DNA of 64,000 nt from Leifsonia sp. Root4. GTDB taxonomy: Bacteria; Actinomycetota; Actinomycetes; Actinomycetales; Microbacteriaceae. The notes below the pieces were generated by a model, which was not told where the DNA came from, ran no database searches, and worked only from the letters and a program-made list of their open reading frames with translations. Positions 1 through 9,614 of the stretch are shown here, one piece after another (position 1 is the stretch's first letter; every line of letters starts with the position of its first letter). The stretch is from positions 528,206 through 592,205 of the forward strand of contig NZ_LMDN01000001.1 in the NCBI RefSeq assembly GCF_001425085.1. The letters run 5' to 3'. Position numbers and translations under genes: made by a program.

Positions 1-395
1 CGGCTGCTGCTCAACACGATCCGTGCCGGCACGTGCCCCGCCCGTCCGAGTGCATCGAGCATTGCGGTCGTGCCGACGACGTTGGCGTCGGCGTGGCGGG
101 TCGCCTCGTGCAGCGACTGCGCCGTCCCGGTCTCCGCCGCGAGGTGGATGATCACGTCGGGACGGACGGACGCGAGGACCTCGTCCCAGACGGCAGCGTC
201 GGTGACGTCGCCGACGATCAGTTCGGCGGCAGAGTGCAGATCCGCCGGGCGTTCCGCGGTCTGGTGCACCTGCGGGTGCATGACGTCGACAGCGACCCAG
301 CGCTCCGATGATGCCGCGAGCTTCTGCGAGAGTGCACAACCGATGAAGCCGGCTCCGCCCGTCACGAGTACAACGCCCAACTGAGCATTAGCCAT
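1..395 (-). CDS. NAD-dependent sugar epimerase/dehydratase (3' part cut by window edge)
   Basis: Only the first ~131 residues are in the window. The start is ATG at 395. A Rossmann dinucleotide motif VTGGAGFIG lies at residues 11-19, followed by an HLAAET segment near residue 80, as in extended short-chain dehydrogenases acting on nucleotide sugars (UDP-glucose/GlcNAc 4-epimerases and relatives). The catalytic YxxxK is outside the window, so the substrate cannot be told. The start overlaps the stop of the upstream acyltransferase gene by 8 bases, so the two are probably co-transcribed and translationally coupled. The context is surface polysaccharide synthesis, where it would supply or convert a nucleotide sugar (inference). 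Confidence 0.85.
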   Translation of the reverse strand, partial: MANAQLGVVLVTGGAGFIGCALSQKLAASSERWVAVDVMHPQVHQTAERPADLHSAAELIVGDVTDAAVWDEVLASVRPDVIIHLAAETGTAQSLHEATRHADANVVGTTAMLDALGRAGHVPARIVLSSS

Positions 396-1602
396 TGTTC
401 AGATCTCCGATCGATTCGTTGGTGCTGGCCTGCGCGCGGCCGAAGCGTGCGCGCACCCGCTGATACCAATAGTTGAGCCCGCGACCCGGGCCCCAGTCCT
501 TGAGTGCCAAAGCCCGCTTCTCGATGAGGTGCCAGCTGGCGAAAGCCAGAGCACACGAGAGCACGAGCGAGATCACGATGTAGATCGGGTACCCCCAGCG
601 GTTCCAGCCCATGTAGGCGGCGAACTGCTGAACGAGGAAACCGTAGAGGTAGATGCCGTACGAGTAGTCGTTCTTGCTGAACATCTTCTTGAACGGCGTG
701 GGTGCGCGTACCGCCAGCCACATCAGCAGGTACGCGAACGCCGGGAAGCCGACGATGCCGAATCCCCCGTTGATGAGCGTGTAGATCGTGACAGCGGCGG
801 CGAGCAGCCCGAGCTTGTCGTCGATGATCACCTTGTCCGCGTAGACCGCGAAGCACGCCCCCCACAGGAAGATCAGTGTGAGGTTGATCGTGAGCGGGTC
901 GGACAGCCACGGCACGACCTGCCCGAGGGTCTGTGGCGATGCGAAGCGGACGATCTGCAGAAACAGAAAGACGACGGTGAGCGCCGCGATGATGATCTTG
1001 GCCCGGCTGAAGACGCCGAAGAGCACGAGAACACCGATCAGCAGGTAGCAGTACCACTCGTAGCTCAGTGTCCACAGTGATCCGTTGAAGACGCTGCCTG
1101 CGATCTCGCCGTATGGCGTCGTCGTGGCGAAAATGTCGTGGATTCCCCACTGGTGGATCGTGAGCTGCCAGTTCAGCGAGATGTAGCCGAATGGGCCACC
1201 GGCGCCCGGCGTGAAGTACTCACTCATCGGGCGCTGTTCCATCAACCAGACGGCTGGCCCCACAATGAAGGCGCCGACGGCCAGCACGATCCAGAATGCG
1301 GGGAAGATACGCAATGCCCGTCGCCAGATGTACTCCAACACGCCACTCGCCATGCCGCTGCGCGTGATGAGGTACCCGCTGATGGCGAAGAAACCAATCA
1401 CCGCGACCCCGCCGAGATTCTCTTGGCTGTGGAATCGGGTGAAGAACGGGTCGTTGCCCCATCCGGAGAGCGGGAAGCCATGAGAGACGATGACCGCGGC
1501 CGCCAACAGGAAACGGATGACGCCGAGGGCATTGTGGCGGCCGCTCAATCCGCTGCGCAGAGTCACGCGTTCGACGGGCGCTGGGCTCACATCAGTACTC
1601 AC
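388..1602 (-). CDS. Acyltransferase 3 family membrane protein (OafA/YrhL-like)
   Basis: A polytopic membrane protein of about 404 residues with about ten hydrophobic segments. The N-terminal GRHNALGVIRFLLAAAVIVSHG pattern, with the conserved His in the first membrane segment, is typical of acyltransferase-3 proteins that O-acetylate or O-acylate surface sugars. GTG at 1602 was chosen because it leaves the usual short cytosolic tail; a TTG at 1689 in the same frame would add 29 Arg-rich residues and cannot be excluded. The gene overlaps the epimerase gene by 8 bases and lies in the polysaccharide locus, so the likely job is acylating the glycopolymer. The exact acceptor is unknown. Confidence 0.85.
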   Translation of the reverse strand: MSTDVSPAPVERVTLRSGLSGRHNALGVIRFLLAAAVIVSHGFPLSGWGNDPFFTRFHSQENLGGVAVIGFFAISGYLITRSGMASGVLEYIWRRALRIFPAFWIVLAVGAFIVGPAVWLMEQRPMSEYFTPGAGGPFGYISLNWQLTIHQWGIHDIFATTTPYGEIAGSVFNGSLWTLSYEWYCYLLIGVLVLFGVFSRAKIIIAALTVVFLFLQIVRFASPQTLGQVVPWLSDPLTINLTLIFLWGACFAVYADKVIIDDKLGLLAAAVTIYTLINGGFGIVGFPAFAYLLMWLAVRAPTPFKKMFSKNDYSYGIYLYGFLVQQFAAYMGWNRWGYPIYIVISLVLSCALAFASWHLIEKRALALKDWGPGRGLNYWYQRVRARFGRAQASTNESIGDLNNG

Positions 1603-1822
1603 TCGCACCCGGATTCTCGCTCGGTCAGTTCGGACAAATCGACGGCATCGACCCTGGTTCCGGGCACACTCGCTCACGACAAGCGCCAATCTTTCTCGAT
1701 TTTAGCGCAGATCGGCTGAAGGACTGCTCCCCATGGGCGCCGCGCGGGAGCGATGTCCTAGGGTTGGGGATGATCTGCGGGCCCGGCCCGATCCGAATCT
1801 TTCCACGAGAAGTGAACCGAGC

Positions 1823-3394
1823 ATGAAGTCTGTCACCGGCACCCCGGCCGCGGTCTCCCCCGGTCGATGGGCATTCTTTGGCGCGGTGTTCGCCCTCGTC
1901 GCGTCCATGATGACGCTTTGGGCGCTCGCGTCCCCGCTCATGGCCGTGCCTGACGAACCGGCCCACGCGGTGCGCGCGGCGGCCGTCGCCCGCGGCCAAA
2001 TCACGGCACCGCCGTCGGAGACGGTGCCGTGGCAGCTCGAGGTGCAGGTGCCACGGTACATCGCAGATACCAGCGCCATGCCCTGCTTCGCGTTCGATCC
2101 TGCGGCGAGCGCCGGCTGCCAGGTCCCGCTCGCAGGAGACCCGGATGAGATCGTTGCGGCGGCGACATCCGCGGGGATCAACAGCCCCGTCTACTACGCC
2201 CTCGTCGGCTGGCCGACATTGTTCCTCTCCGGTGACGCTGCCCTCTACGCCATGCGTATCGTCAGCGCAGTGCTCACGGCGGCGCTCTTCGCGGTCGCGG
2301 CGACATCGCTCGTGCAGTTGGGGGCGGCCCGGTGGAAGGTCGTCGCGGCAGCGGCTTCGCTCACCCCGATGCTCCTTTTCCTCGGCGGATCCATCAACCC
2401 GAACGCCATCGAGGTCACGGCCGCCGCCGCCCTCTTCACCACGCTCACGCTCGTGTTGCGACAGCAGACGCGGCCGGCCGTGCTGTGGGAGCGGGCCGGT
2501 CTCGTCGTCCTCAGCGCCTGGCTGCTCGTCAACACGAGGAGCATCGCCCTCCTGTGGACGGCCATCATCATCGGCGTCGCCTTCCTGCTCAGCGACAGGG
2601 CCACGCTCAGATCGCTCGTGTCAAAGGTCCCGAGCTGGATCGCGCTGGCGCTGTCGGCGGCCGGCTGCGTTGCGGCGCTCATCTGGTTCACGAGACCCGT
2701 TCCTGTCGTCCCCGAGGGTGAGCTGCCCCCGGCACCGGGGCTCGGCGGCGGCTTCCTCAGCGGCGTGCAGTACATGGCCGACCGCACCCTCGACTTCGCG
2801 AAGGCGTGGATCGGCCTCTTCGGCTGGGTCGACCAGCCGGCGCCCGAACTCGCCGTGCTCGTGTGGACACTCGTGCTCGGCGGGTTGATCGGTGCCGCTG
2901 TGCTCTTCGCCCGTGGCAGCGGCCGATGGGCGACCATCGTGCTCCTGGTCAGCGCCGTCGTCGTCCCGCCCCTGTCCCAGGGCATCCTGCTCGCCGACTA
3001 CGGCTTCATCTGGCAGGGGCGATACATGATGGCCATCTACAGCTGCCTCGTGCTCTGTGCCGGAATCGCACTGGACGAGATGACGCCCATCGTGGGCACG
3101 GCCGCGAGGAGACGGCTCATCAGCGTCGCGGTGTGGGCGATGGCGATCGGCCACACCGTCACATTCGCCTGGGTGCTCCGCCGCTATGTGGTCGGGTCGG
3201 GCACCTGGTCGGAGATGCTCCGTGAACCTGAGTGGCAGCCCCCGGGCACCTGGCTCGGCCTCACCGCGGCATTTGCCGTCGTTGTCATCGCGGCTGCCGC
3301 GTTGACCCTCCGTGCTCGGGGCCTCCGAATCGCGGAAGCCCCGATGCACGAGACAACGCCTAGCGGCGTCGTAGCCGGCTCTGCACCTTCTTGA
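1823..3394 (+). CDS. Polytopic membrane protein, DUF2142-like
   Basis: 523 residues with a signal-anchor helix near residues 15-38, then a short extracytoplasmic stretch with VPDEPAHAVRAAA (a PDEPxH motif) and about ten further membrane helices. This layout resembles DUF2142 proteins and GT-C-fold glycosyltransferases, in which an acidic motif after the first helix is part of the active site. ATG at 1823 is preferred over an in-frame upstream ATG at 1733 because the extra 30 residues look non-coding and the hydrophobic segment then starts near the N-terminus. It converges on and overlaps the next gene by 35 bases. Donor and acceptor are unknown; a lipid-linked sugar transferase in surface glycan assembly is a guess from context. 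Confidence 0.7.
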   Translation: MKSVTGTPAAVSPGRWAFFGAVFALVASMMTLWALASPLMAVPDEPAHAVRAAAVARGQITAPPSETVPWQLEVQVPRYIADTSAMPCFAFDPAASAGCQVPLAGDPDEIVAAATSAGINSPVYYALVGWPTLFLSGDAALYAMRIVSAVLTAALFAVAATSLVQLGAARWKVVAAAASLTPMLLFLGGSINPNAIEVTAAAALFTTLTLVLRQQTRPAVLWERAGLVVLSAWLLVNTRSIALLWTAIIIGVAFLLSDRATLRSLVSKVPSWIALALSAAGCVAALIWFTRPVPVVPEGELPPAPGLGGGFLSGVQYMADRTLDFAKAWIGLFGWVDQPAPELAVLVWTLVLGGLIGAAVLFARGSGRWATIVLLVSAVVVPPLSQGILLADYGFIWQGRYMMAIYSCLVLCAGIALDEMTPIVGTAARRRLISVAVWAMAIGHTVTFAWVLRRYVVGSGTWSEMLREPEWQPPGTWLGLTAAFAVVVIAAAALTLRARGLRIAEAPMHETTPSGVVAGSAPS

Positions 3395-5843
3395 CGACGA
3401 CCTTCGGGCCGCCGTTCTTCAGGTAGTGCACGAAGAGTCCCGCATCGTGGCGGATCCCGTGCTTCTTACGTCGGATGACGGGCTTGCGCACGCCGCCGGT
3501 CGAACCGGCCGTGACAACTCCGCTCGCGACGAGATCCGGTGCATGCTGCGGGCTCGCGACGAAGTCGACGAGCGGAGCGAGCACCGCTCCCCACTCATAG
3601 TCCTGGCGCACACGCTTGATATTGCGACGTGCGGCGCGAGCGAACTTCTCGTCGAACAACACCGTCTCGAGCGCGTCGGCGAGAGCAGCGACGTCGGTCG
3701 GCGGGACGACGACGCCCAGCTGCTCACGCGCGATCAGCTCGGCGAAGTGGTCACCCTCCGTCACGACCATGGGCAGTTCCGCCCAGAGGTAGTCGAGGAT
3801 GCGGGTGCGGAACGAGAACGTCGTCTCCACGTGGGCATAGTGCGTGCTCACTCCCGCATCGGCTTCGCCCAGGTAATTGTGGCGATCTGCATAGTCGACC
3901 CAGGAGGAATTGAAGAACACCGCACTGTCGAGAACGCCGAGCTCCTTCGCAAGGGCTCGGGACTCTGCGACGATGCCCATCTCCGGAACACCCGGGTGAG
4001 GGTGCTTCGTGCCCTGGAAGAACAGGCGCACGTTGTCGTGCGTCTCCGACAGCTTGGCGACGGCACGGATGAGCGTCTTCGGGTCGAACCAGTTGTACAA
4101 GCCGCCGCTCCACAGCAGCACCTTGTCGTCTGGCGCGATTCCGGGGAGTGCTCCCTTGAGCGCGGGCTTGCTCTGGGCGGGGAACCCGTCGTTCAGCCCG
4201 AAAGGGACGACGCTGATCAGGCCGGTGAGGTCCGGGTCGCTCGCATAGTTGGCCGGGTTGATGCGGCCGAGGGCAGCGAGCTGTCCGAGGTAGAAATGCC
4301 GCTGACGCTCGGACGCGCACAGGAAGAAATCTCCACGCAAGAGCTGTTCGTTGAGCACCTCCGTGGCATCGACCACCTGCTTGTTCCACTGCTCGTTGCC
4401 CTGCTCGCGCCCCTGTTCCAGCTGCTCGAGGTGCATGGGGTCGTAGATGTCGGCGACGATGATCTTGTCGCTCTTGCGCAGGCTGTCGAACAGGGCCATG
4501 GCCAAGCCCTGGAACACGATGACGTCGCTCGCGCGTTCCAACTTGGCCATGGCACGGTCATCGCCGGGGCGCACGTGCACGACGTCGAAAGGTGCGGAGA
4601 CGGGCTCGGCGCCGGCCAGCGTCACCAGCGTTACCTCGTTGTCGGCGGAGAGCGCCTCGGCCATGTTCCACGCGCGGATCGCAGGGCCGGCCATCTTCGC
4701 GCCGATCGGGTCACCCGTGATCACGAGCACCCTCGTCACCGAGGGTGACTCGGTCACTCCGAAGCTGGTGACGATCTTGTCGTAGCCCTCGAGGTAGTGC
4801 TCTGACTGATAGGACGGGGCGTCGGTTTCGCCGAAGAGTCGCCACAGCCGGTTGTCGGAGACGACACGTGACGCCTGGATCTTGTCGCGGGACTCCCGAA
4901 GCGATGGCAGGTTCTCCACGAACTGGTCGATGGCGTACACCCCTGCCAGCGTCTCCTTCGCGACCTCCATCGTCGGCCCGTTGTCTGCGCCCTTGCGCAG
5001 GTCGAACTCGGTCGAGTCGAGCTCGCCGCGAGCGACCGCGCGACGCACGGTCAACGCGAGGGTCGCAGGAAGCGCCTGCGCGAGCGCTTCGTCGCCGAGG
5101 TTCTTGTACTGCGTGAAGAGCGCGTTGCGCTCCAACAGGTACGTCTCCTTGAAGGAGCCGAACGACGACATCGACGCGTGGTGCTTGTGGTAAGCCAGCG
5201 ACGCCGGTTCATAGACGTAGCGCCATCCGCGCAGGTTGAGCCGCCACCCGAGGTCCACGTCCTCGAAGAACATGAAGTAGCGCTCATCGAAACCGTCCAG
5301 CGCGTCGTAGACGCTGCGTCGCACGAACATGGCGGAACCCGTGCCGAACAGCACATCGCGCACGCTGTCGGGGTCGCTCGGAACGGGTTGCGCAGTGAGG
5401 GGCTTGTAGCCCTGGCCGAACCAGGTCATGGCGGAGCCGATGTAGTCGACGAGCTCGCCGTCCCAGTCGAGGACGCGGCTGGCGACGGCACCGATCGTGG
5501 GGCTCTCGGCAAAACGCTCGACGGCGGCACGGACCCAGGCGGCATCCGGCTTCGCGTCGTTGTTCAACAGGGCGATGAACTCGCCAGAGGAGGCTTTCAC
5601 ACCGAGATTGCAGCCGCCGGCGAAGCCGAGGTTCTTCCTGGATTCAACGAGTAGCACGTGCGGGGCCGCGGCACGGATGCGTGCTGCACTGTCATCGCCG
5701 GAGGCGTTCTCGACGACGACGATCTCGAGCAGCTCTGATGGCCAGTCCAGCTTGCCCAGTTTGTCGATGGCTTCAATGGTGTCGTCTGTGCCTCGGAAAT
5801 TCACGAGGACAACGGAAACGACACCGGGTCGCTGCTTGGGCAT
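3360..5843 (-). CDS. Bifunctional glycosyltransferase: N-terminal GT2 fused to C-terminal GT4-like domain
   Basis: 827 residues. The GT2 domain (about 8-280) opens with VSVVLVNFRGTDDTIEAI, has the metal-binding DxD-like LLNND and an EDVDLGWRL motif near residue 198, as in rhamnosyltransferases of the WbbL/RfbF kind. After a linker, a GT-B/GT4-like domain begins near residue 370 (VLVITGDPIGAKMAGPAIR) and runs to about 760, ending in a basic tail (KVVVKKVQSRLRRR). ATG at 5843 has AGAAAGG upstream at good spacing; a longer in-frame start at 5900 lacks support. The C-terminal half is a close paralogue of the divergently transcribed GT4 gene at 6042. It probably adds two successive sugars to a lipid-linked glycan on the cytoplasmic face (inference). 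Confidence 0.9.
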   Translation of the reverse strand: MPKQRPGVVSVVLVNFRGTDDTIEAIDKLGKLDWPSELLEIVVVENASGDDSAARIRAAAPHVLLVESRKNLGFAGGCNLGVKASSGEFIALLNNDAKPDAAWVRAAVERFAESPTIGAVASRVLDWDGELVDYIGSAMTWFGQGYKPLTAQPVPSDPDSVRDVLFGTGSAMFVRRSVYDALDGFDERYFMFFEDVDLGWRLNLRGWRYVYEPASLAYHKHHASMSSFGSFKETYLLERNALFTQYKNLGDEALAQALPATLALTVRRAVARGELDSTEFDLRKGADNGPTMEVAKETLAGVYAIDQFVENLPSLRESRDKIQASRVVSDNRLWRLFGETDAPSYQSEHYLEGYDKIVTSFGVTESPSVTRVLVITGDPIGAKMAGPAIRAWNMAEALSADNEVTLVTLAGAEPVSAPFDVVHVRPGDDRAMAKLERASDVIVFQGLAMALFDSLRKSDKIIVADIYDPMHLEQLEQGREQGNEQWNKQVVDATEVLNEQLLRGDFFLCASERQRHFYLGQLAALGRINPANYASDPDLTGLISVVPFGLNDGFPAQSKPALKGALPGIAPDDKVLLWSGGLYNWFDPKTLIRAVAKLSETHDNVRLFFQGTKHPHPGVPEMGIVAESRALAKELGVLDSAVFFNSSWVDYADRHNYLGEADAGVSTHYAHVETTFSFRTRILDYLWAELPMVVTEGDHFAELIAREQLGVVVPPTDVAALADALETVLFDEKFARAARRNIKRVRQDYEWGAVLAPLVDFVASPQHAPDLVASGVVTAGSTGGVRKPVIRRKKHGIRHDAGLFVHYLKNGGPKVVVKKVQSRLRRR

Positions 5844-6041
5844 GCGGGCCTTTCTATATGGGAATGGCAGATTTGAGTGTACCAATCGGATTCTCCACAA
5901 TCTGGGCGCCTCCCCGCTGCGCGCACAGGAGCAGGCAAGCCAGTCGTGTTAGTCTCCTGAACTGCCTTGCCGACCGACTCAGTGTCTGTTGAAGCGGCCC
6001 GGCCACACACCGAACCTTCACGTGTAGAACGAGGTATCCCG

Positions 6042-7394
6042 TTGGAACGCAAAGTCCTCATCATCACTCCGGACTCAATCGGGGTCAAGATGGCAGGTCC
6101 AGCCATCCGCGCATTCGAGATGGCCAAAGTGCTTTCGGCTGCCGGCGCGGTCGTGCGTCTCGTGTCGACGGTCCACGCCGAGCTTGAGCACGATGCGTTC
6201 CCCATCGAGTTCGCCCCGGAAGCCTTATTGCGCGAGTATTCGGACTGGGCGGACGTCATCGTGTTCCAGGGGCACGTGCTGTCCAGCTTTCCGTGGCTGC
6301 GCGACCCCCGTTATATCCTCGTCGCCGATATCTATGACCCGATGCACCTCGAGGTGCTCGAACAGGGCAAAGACCTGACTTCGGAGGCGCGCTACGCGCT
6401 GTCGCTCCAGACGGCCGAAGTCCTGAACATCCAGATCGAGCGCGCAGACTTCATGCTCTGCGCCTCGGAGAAGCAGCGTGACTTCTGGCTCGGACAGTTG
6501 GCAGGGCTGTATCGCATCAACCCGGCGACGTATGACGAAGATGAGAGCCTGCGTTCCCTGCTCGACGTCGCCCCCTTCGGCATCGAAGACGCCGCGCCGA
6601 CCCAGACGCGCCACGGCATCAAGGGGGTCGTTCCGGGTATCTCGGAGAGCGACACCGTCATTCTCTGGGGCGGCGGCATCTACAACTGGTTCGACCCGCT
6701 GACATTGATCCGCGCCGTGCACTCCTTGTCGAAGCGGCATCCCGACCTGCGACTGTTCTTCCTTGGCGTCAAGCACCCCAATCCGAACGTTCCGGAGATG
6801 GCGGTCTCGCTGCGCACCCGCGAGCTCGCTGAGGAGCTGGGCCTGCTGAATTCCGTCGTGTTCTTCAACGAGGGCTGGGTGCCCTACGAGGAGCGCAGCA
6901 ACTTCTTGCTCGACGCCGACCTCGGAGTCAGCACCCACTTCGACCACCTCGAGACCGCGTTCAGCTTCCGCACGCGTATTCTCGACTACCTGTGGGCGTC
7001 CCTGCCGATCGTGAGCACGGACGGAGACACGTTCGCGAGCATCGTCCGACAGCACGACCTCGGGCGGGTGGTGCCCCCGGAGGACGCCGCTGCTCTCGAA
7101 TCCGCGTTGGAAGACGTGCTCTACCGGGAGGGCGAGAGAGAGCGCATCACCGCGAACGTGACGAATTTCGCGGTCACCATGCGGTGGACGACGGTGCTGG
7201 CGCCCCTCGTGGCGTTCTGCGCGGCACCGCGCAAGGCAGCAGACAACCGCCGCCCCGTGATGACACCCCGCAATGAGGAGCTCGATGCCCTGCAACGACG
7301 TGTCGACGGTCTGGAACGCAGCACGTCGTGGAAGATGACCCGCCCGCTGCGGTGGCTGACTGCGACGGTGAGGCCACGGGGCCCTCGGAACTGA
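6042..7394 (+). CDS. GT4-like glycosyltransferase
   Basis: About 450 residues. N-terminal VLIITPDSIGVKMAGPAIRAFEMAKVL, a VADIYDPMHLEVLEQG segment and FSFRTRILDYLWASLPIV near the C-terminal nucleotide-sugar region mark a GT-B fold. The last 40 residues are a short coiled coil ending in LERSTSWKMTRPLR, a tail common in actinobacterial polymer glycosyltransferases. TTG at 6042 has GAGG seven bases upstream and lines up with the paralogue; in-frame TTG 5967 and GTG 5982 lack a convincing ribosome site. It is strongly similar over its whole length to the C-terminal half of the neighbouring fusion protein and divergent from it, which suggests a local duplication. Confidence 0.88.
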   Translation: MERKVLIITPDSIGVKMAGPAIRAFEMAKVLSAAGAVVRLVSTVHAELEHDAFPIEFAPEALLREYSDWADVIVFQGHVLSSFPWLRDPRYILVADIYDPMHLEVLEQGKDLTSEARYALSLQTAEVLNIQIERADFMLCASEKQRDFWLGQLAGLYRINPATYDEDESLRSLLDVAPFGIEDAAPTQTRHGIKGVVPGISESDTVILWGGGIYNWFDPLTLIRAVHSLSKRHPDLRLFFLGVKHPNPNVPEMAVSLRTRELAEELGLLNSVVFFNEGWVPYEERSNFLLDADLGVSTHFDHLETAFSFRTRILDYLWASLPIVSTDGDTFASIVRQHDLGRVVPPEDAAALESALEDVLYREGERERITANVTNFAVTMRWTTVLAPLVAFCAAPRKAADNRRPVMTPRNEELDALQRRVDGLERSTSWKMTRPLRWLTATVRPRGPRN

Positions 7395-7479
7395 CGTGCC
7401 CGCCGGCTCCTTCTTCTCGGTAGTCTGATCCAAACTGTCCCAGCGCGACAGACATGGGCAGGCCGGGACAAGGAGATCG

Positions 7480-9528
7480 ATGGAGATCGCACCTCGCTTA
7501 ACAGCGCGTAGAGTTCGCACCCATGTGAGGCGTTACAAGATGATCAACTCATACCTTCTTCCGCTCGACCGCTACCGGCAGATCTCGGCGATCAAACGCT
7601 CGGCGCTTTTCGACCAGGAATTCTACGAGGCGCAGGCCGAGCAACTCTTTCCGCGCAGACGCGACGCCGTCATCCACTTCATGGACGTCGGAATGAAGGC
7701 CGGGCTCTCGCCCACACCACTGTTCCAAGACGAGTGGTACCGCTTCCAGACCTCGCGAGGGTCTGAACCGTGTTTCCTCTCGTTCTTCTTCGGGTCCGAG
7801 CCCCTCACCACAAGCTCGCCCTACTTTGACGCGCGGGTATTCGCGGCCCGACGGGCGGAGGCGCAACTCCCTGTTCCGATCTCAGGGCGCGAGGCGATCG
7901 AGTTCTTCCTGGCGGATGCGACGAGTGACACGATCCTGCCCACCCCATCGTGGGCTGTCGGAACGCCGACGTGGGGCGAGGCCAGGGCGCTGGCTCTGGA
8001 ATCCACGCGACAGATCAACGAGCGCGCTCACTTCGTGCGGCCCCGGCTGACCCACGAGTGGGCGCCTGAACCCATCGCGGCCGACGTCGCCCCGTCCCAA
8101 CGCGCACAGTTGGTCTCGGCCATCATGCCCGTTCGCAATCGCGCGGGCATCATCTCCGGCGCCATCGAATCCGTCATCGCCCAGACCCATGAGAATTGGG
8201 AGCTCATCATCGTCGACGACGGCTCAACCGACGCCACGATCGCCGTCGTCGAAGGCTTTGCCGAGCGTGACCCCCGGGTCCGACTGCTCCGGCAGCCGCC
8301 CAGTGGCGTGTGCGCAGCCCGCAACAACGGCCTCGCAGACGCGCGCGGTGATTTCGTTGCGTTCATCGACTCGGACAACGCGTGGCTCCCTGACTTCATC
8401 GAGTTCAGCCTGCCCGGCTTCGCCGACCGAGACGTTGTGGCAACGCATGCAGCGGTTGAGATGGTCGACGAGCACGGCGAGAAGAGTTTCCTCGCCCAGA
8501 GCGGAACGCGGGACGACCTCCTCAACGGCGGCAACTTCATCGACCTGAACACGCTCATCGCACGCCGTTCGGCCGTCACCGAGATCGGTGGATTCGATGA
8601 GGCCCTCCGGCGCTGGGTCGACTACGACCTTGTCATCCGGCTGGCCGATCTGGGCAGGCTCCGGTTCCTTCCCACCATCGGTGTGGCATACAGCCACAGG
8701 GGCGACATGAAGCGCATCAGCACAACGGAGCCGAACGGCTGGGAGCAGGTCGTGCTCTCCAAGTACCTGCTCGACTGGCCGAGCATCACGGAGGCTGTCG
8801 CGGATCGACAGGCGGGGCTCGTCTCGGTCGTCATGCTGAGCTATGCCGACTGGCGCATGACCGTTGACGCGGTGCAGTCGGTACTGACGAATTCCGGGGA
8901 CGTCACGTTCGAACTCCTGGTGTTGGACAACGGCTCCCCCCGATCGGTGAGGGAGATCCTGTCCGCGAGCTTGAGCGGACATCCCACGGTTCGGTTGGTG
9001 TCCCTGCCGAGAAACACCAACTTCGCCCTCGGCTCGAATCTTGCCTTCGCCCAGACGCGAGGCGAGTTCGTCGCCTTCGTGAACAACGACGTGGTCGTCG
9101 GGCCGAACTGGCTCGCGCCGCTCCGCGCACAGTTGACGCTCGATCCCGGGCTCACCGCCGCCCAAGCGGTCGTCTACGCACCCACCGGTGAGATCGAGAG
9201 CGCAGGACTCGAGCTCGACCCGGACAGCGGGCTCCCCCGCGACCGCAGGGCTATCGGATCGGAGCAGCAGCTCATCGCGCTGTCCGGCATCGCAAGCATG
9301 TACAGGGCTCACGACTTCGCCAGGCTGCGCGGATTCGACCCGATCTACTCGAACGGGTTCGAGGACGCCGACCTCGCTCTGCGCATGGCCGAGGACGGGC
9401 ATCCTCGCTTCGCCGTAGTCCCGACATCGCGGGTCACGCACTTCAGCGTCTTCAGCCCCGGCAGGTTCGCCCAATCGGAGAACAACAAGCGCGTCTTCCT
9501 CTCCCGATGGGGCCGCGAGCAAGGCTGA
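7480..9528 (+). CDS. Tandem GT2-GT2 glycosyltransferase
   Basis: 682 residues with an N-terminal region (1-205) without an obvious fold motif, a first GT2 domain from about 212 (VSAIMPVRNRAG, DDGSTD, FIDSDNAW) and a second from about 448 (VSVVMLSYADW, LVLDNGSP, FVNNDVVVGPNW, FEDADLALRM). Both domains keep DxD-like metal sites and nucleotide-binding segments, so both may be active. The start ATG has AAGGAG seven bases upstream. The gene sits between a GT4 gene and the Wzm/Wzt exporter in the same direction. Such double GT2 proteins often polymerise or cap repeating units; that role is inference. Confidence 0.9.
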   Translation: MEIAPRLTARRVRTHVRRYKMINSYLLPLDRYRQISAIKRSALFDQEFYEAQAEQLFPRRRDAVIHFMDVGMKAGLSPTPLFQDEWYRFQTSRGSEPCFLSFFFGSEPLTTSSPYFDARVFAARRAEAQLPVPISGREAIEFFLADATSDTILPTPSWAVGTPTWGEARALALESTRQINERAHFVRPRLTHEWAPEPIAADVAPSQRAQLVSAIMPVRNRAGIISGAIESVIAQTHENWELIIVDDGSTDATIAVVEGFAERDPRVRLLRQPPSGVCAARNNGLADARGDFVAFIDSDNAWLPDFIEFSLPGFADRDVVATHAAVEMVDEHGEKSFLAQSGTRDDLLNGGNFIDLNTLIARRSAVTEIGGFDEALRRWVDYDLVIRLADLGRLRFLPTIGVAYSHRGDMKRISTTEPNGWEQVVLSKYLLDWPSITEAVADRQAGLVSVVMLSYADWRMTVDAVQSVLTNSGDVTFELLVLDNGSPRSVREILSASLSGHPTVRLVSLPRNTNFALGSNLAFAQTRGEFVAFVNNDVVVGPNWLAPLRAQLTLDPGLTAAQAVVYAPTGEIESAGLELDPDSGLPRDRRAIGSEQQLIALSGIASMYRAHDFARLRGFDPIYSNGFEDADLALRMAEDGHPRFAVVPTSRVTHFSVFSPGRFAQSENNKRVFLSRWGREQG

Positions 9529-9614
9529 TCCGGCGCACTCGTCCCGTCAGGGAGCTCGGAGAGTGCCGCACTATGCTTGTGACAGTCCATTGCCCCAAAA
9601 TGAAATGAAGCCGC

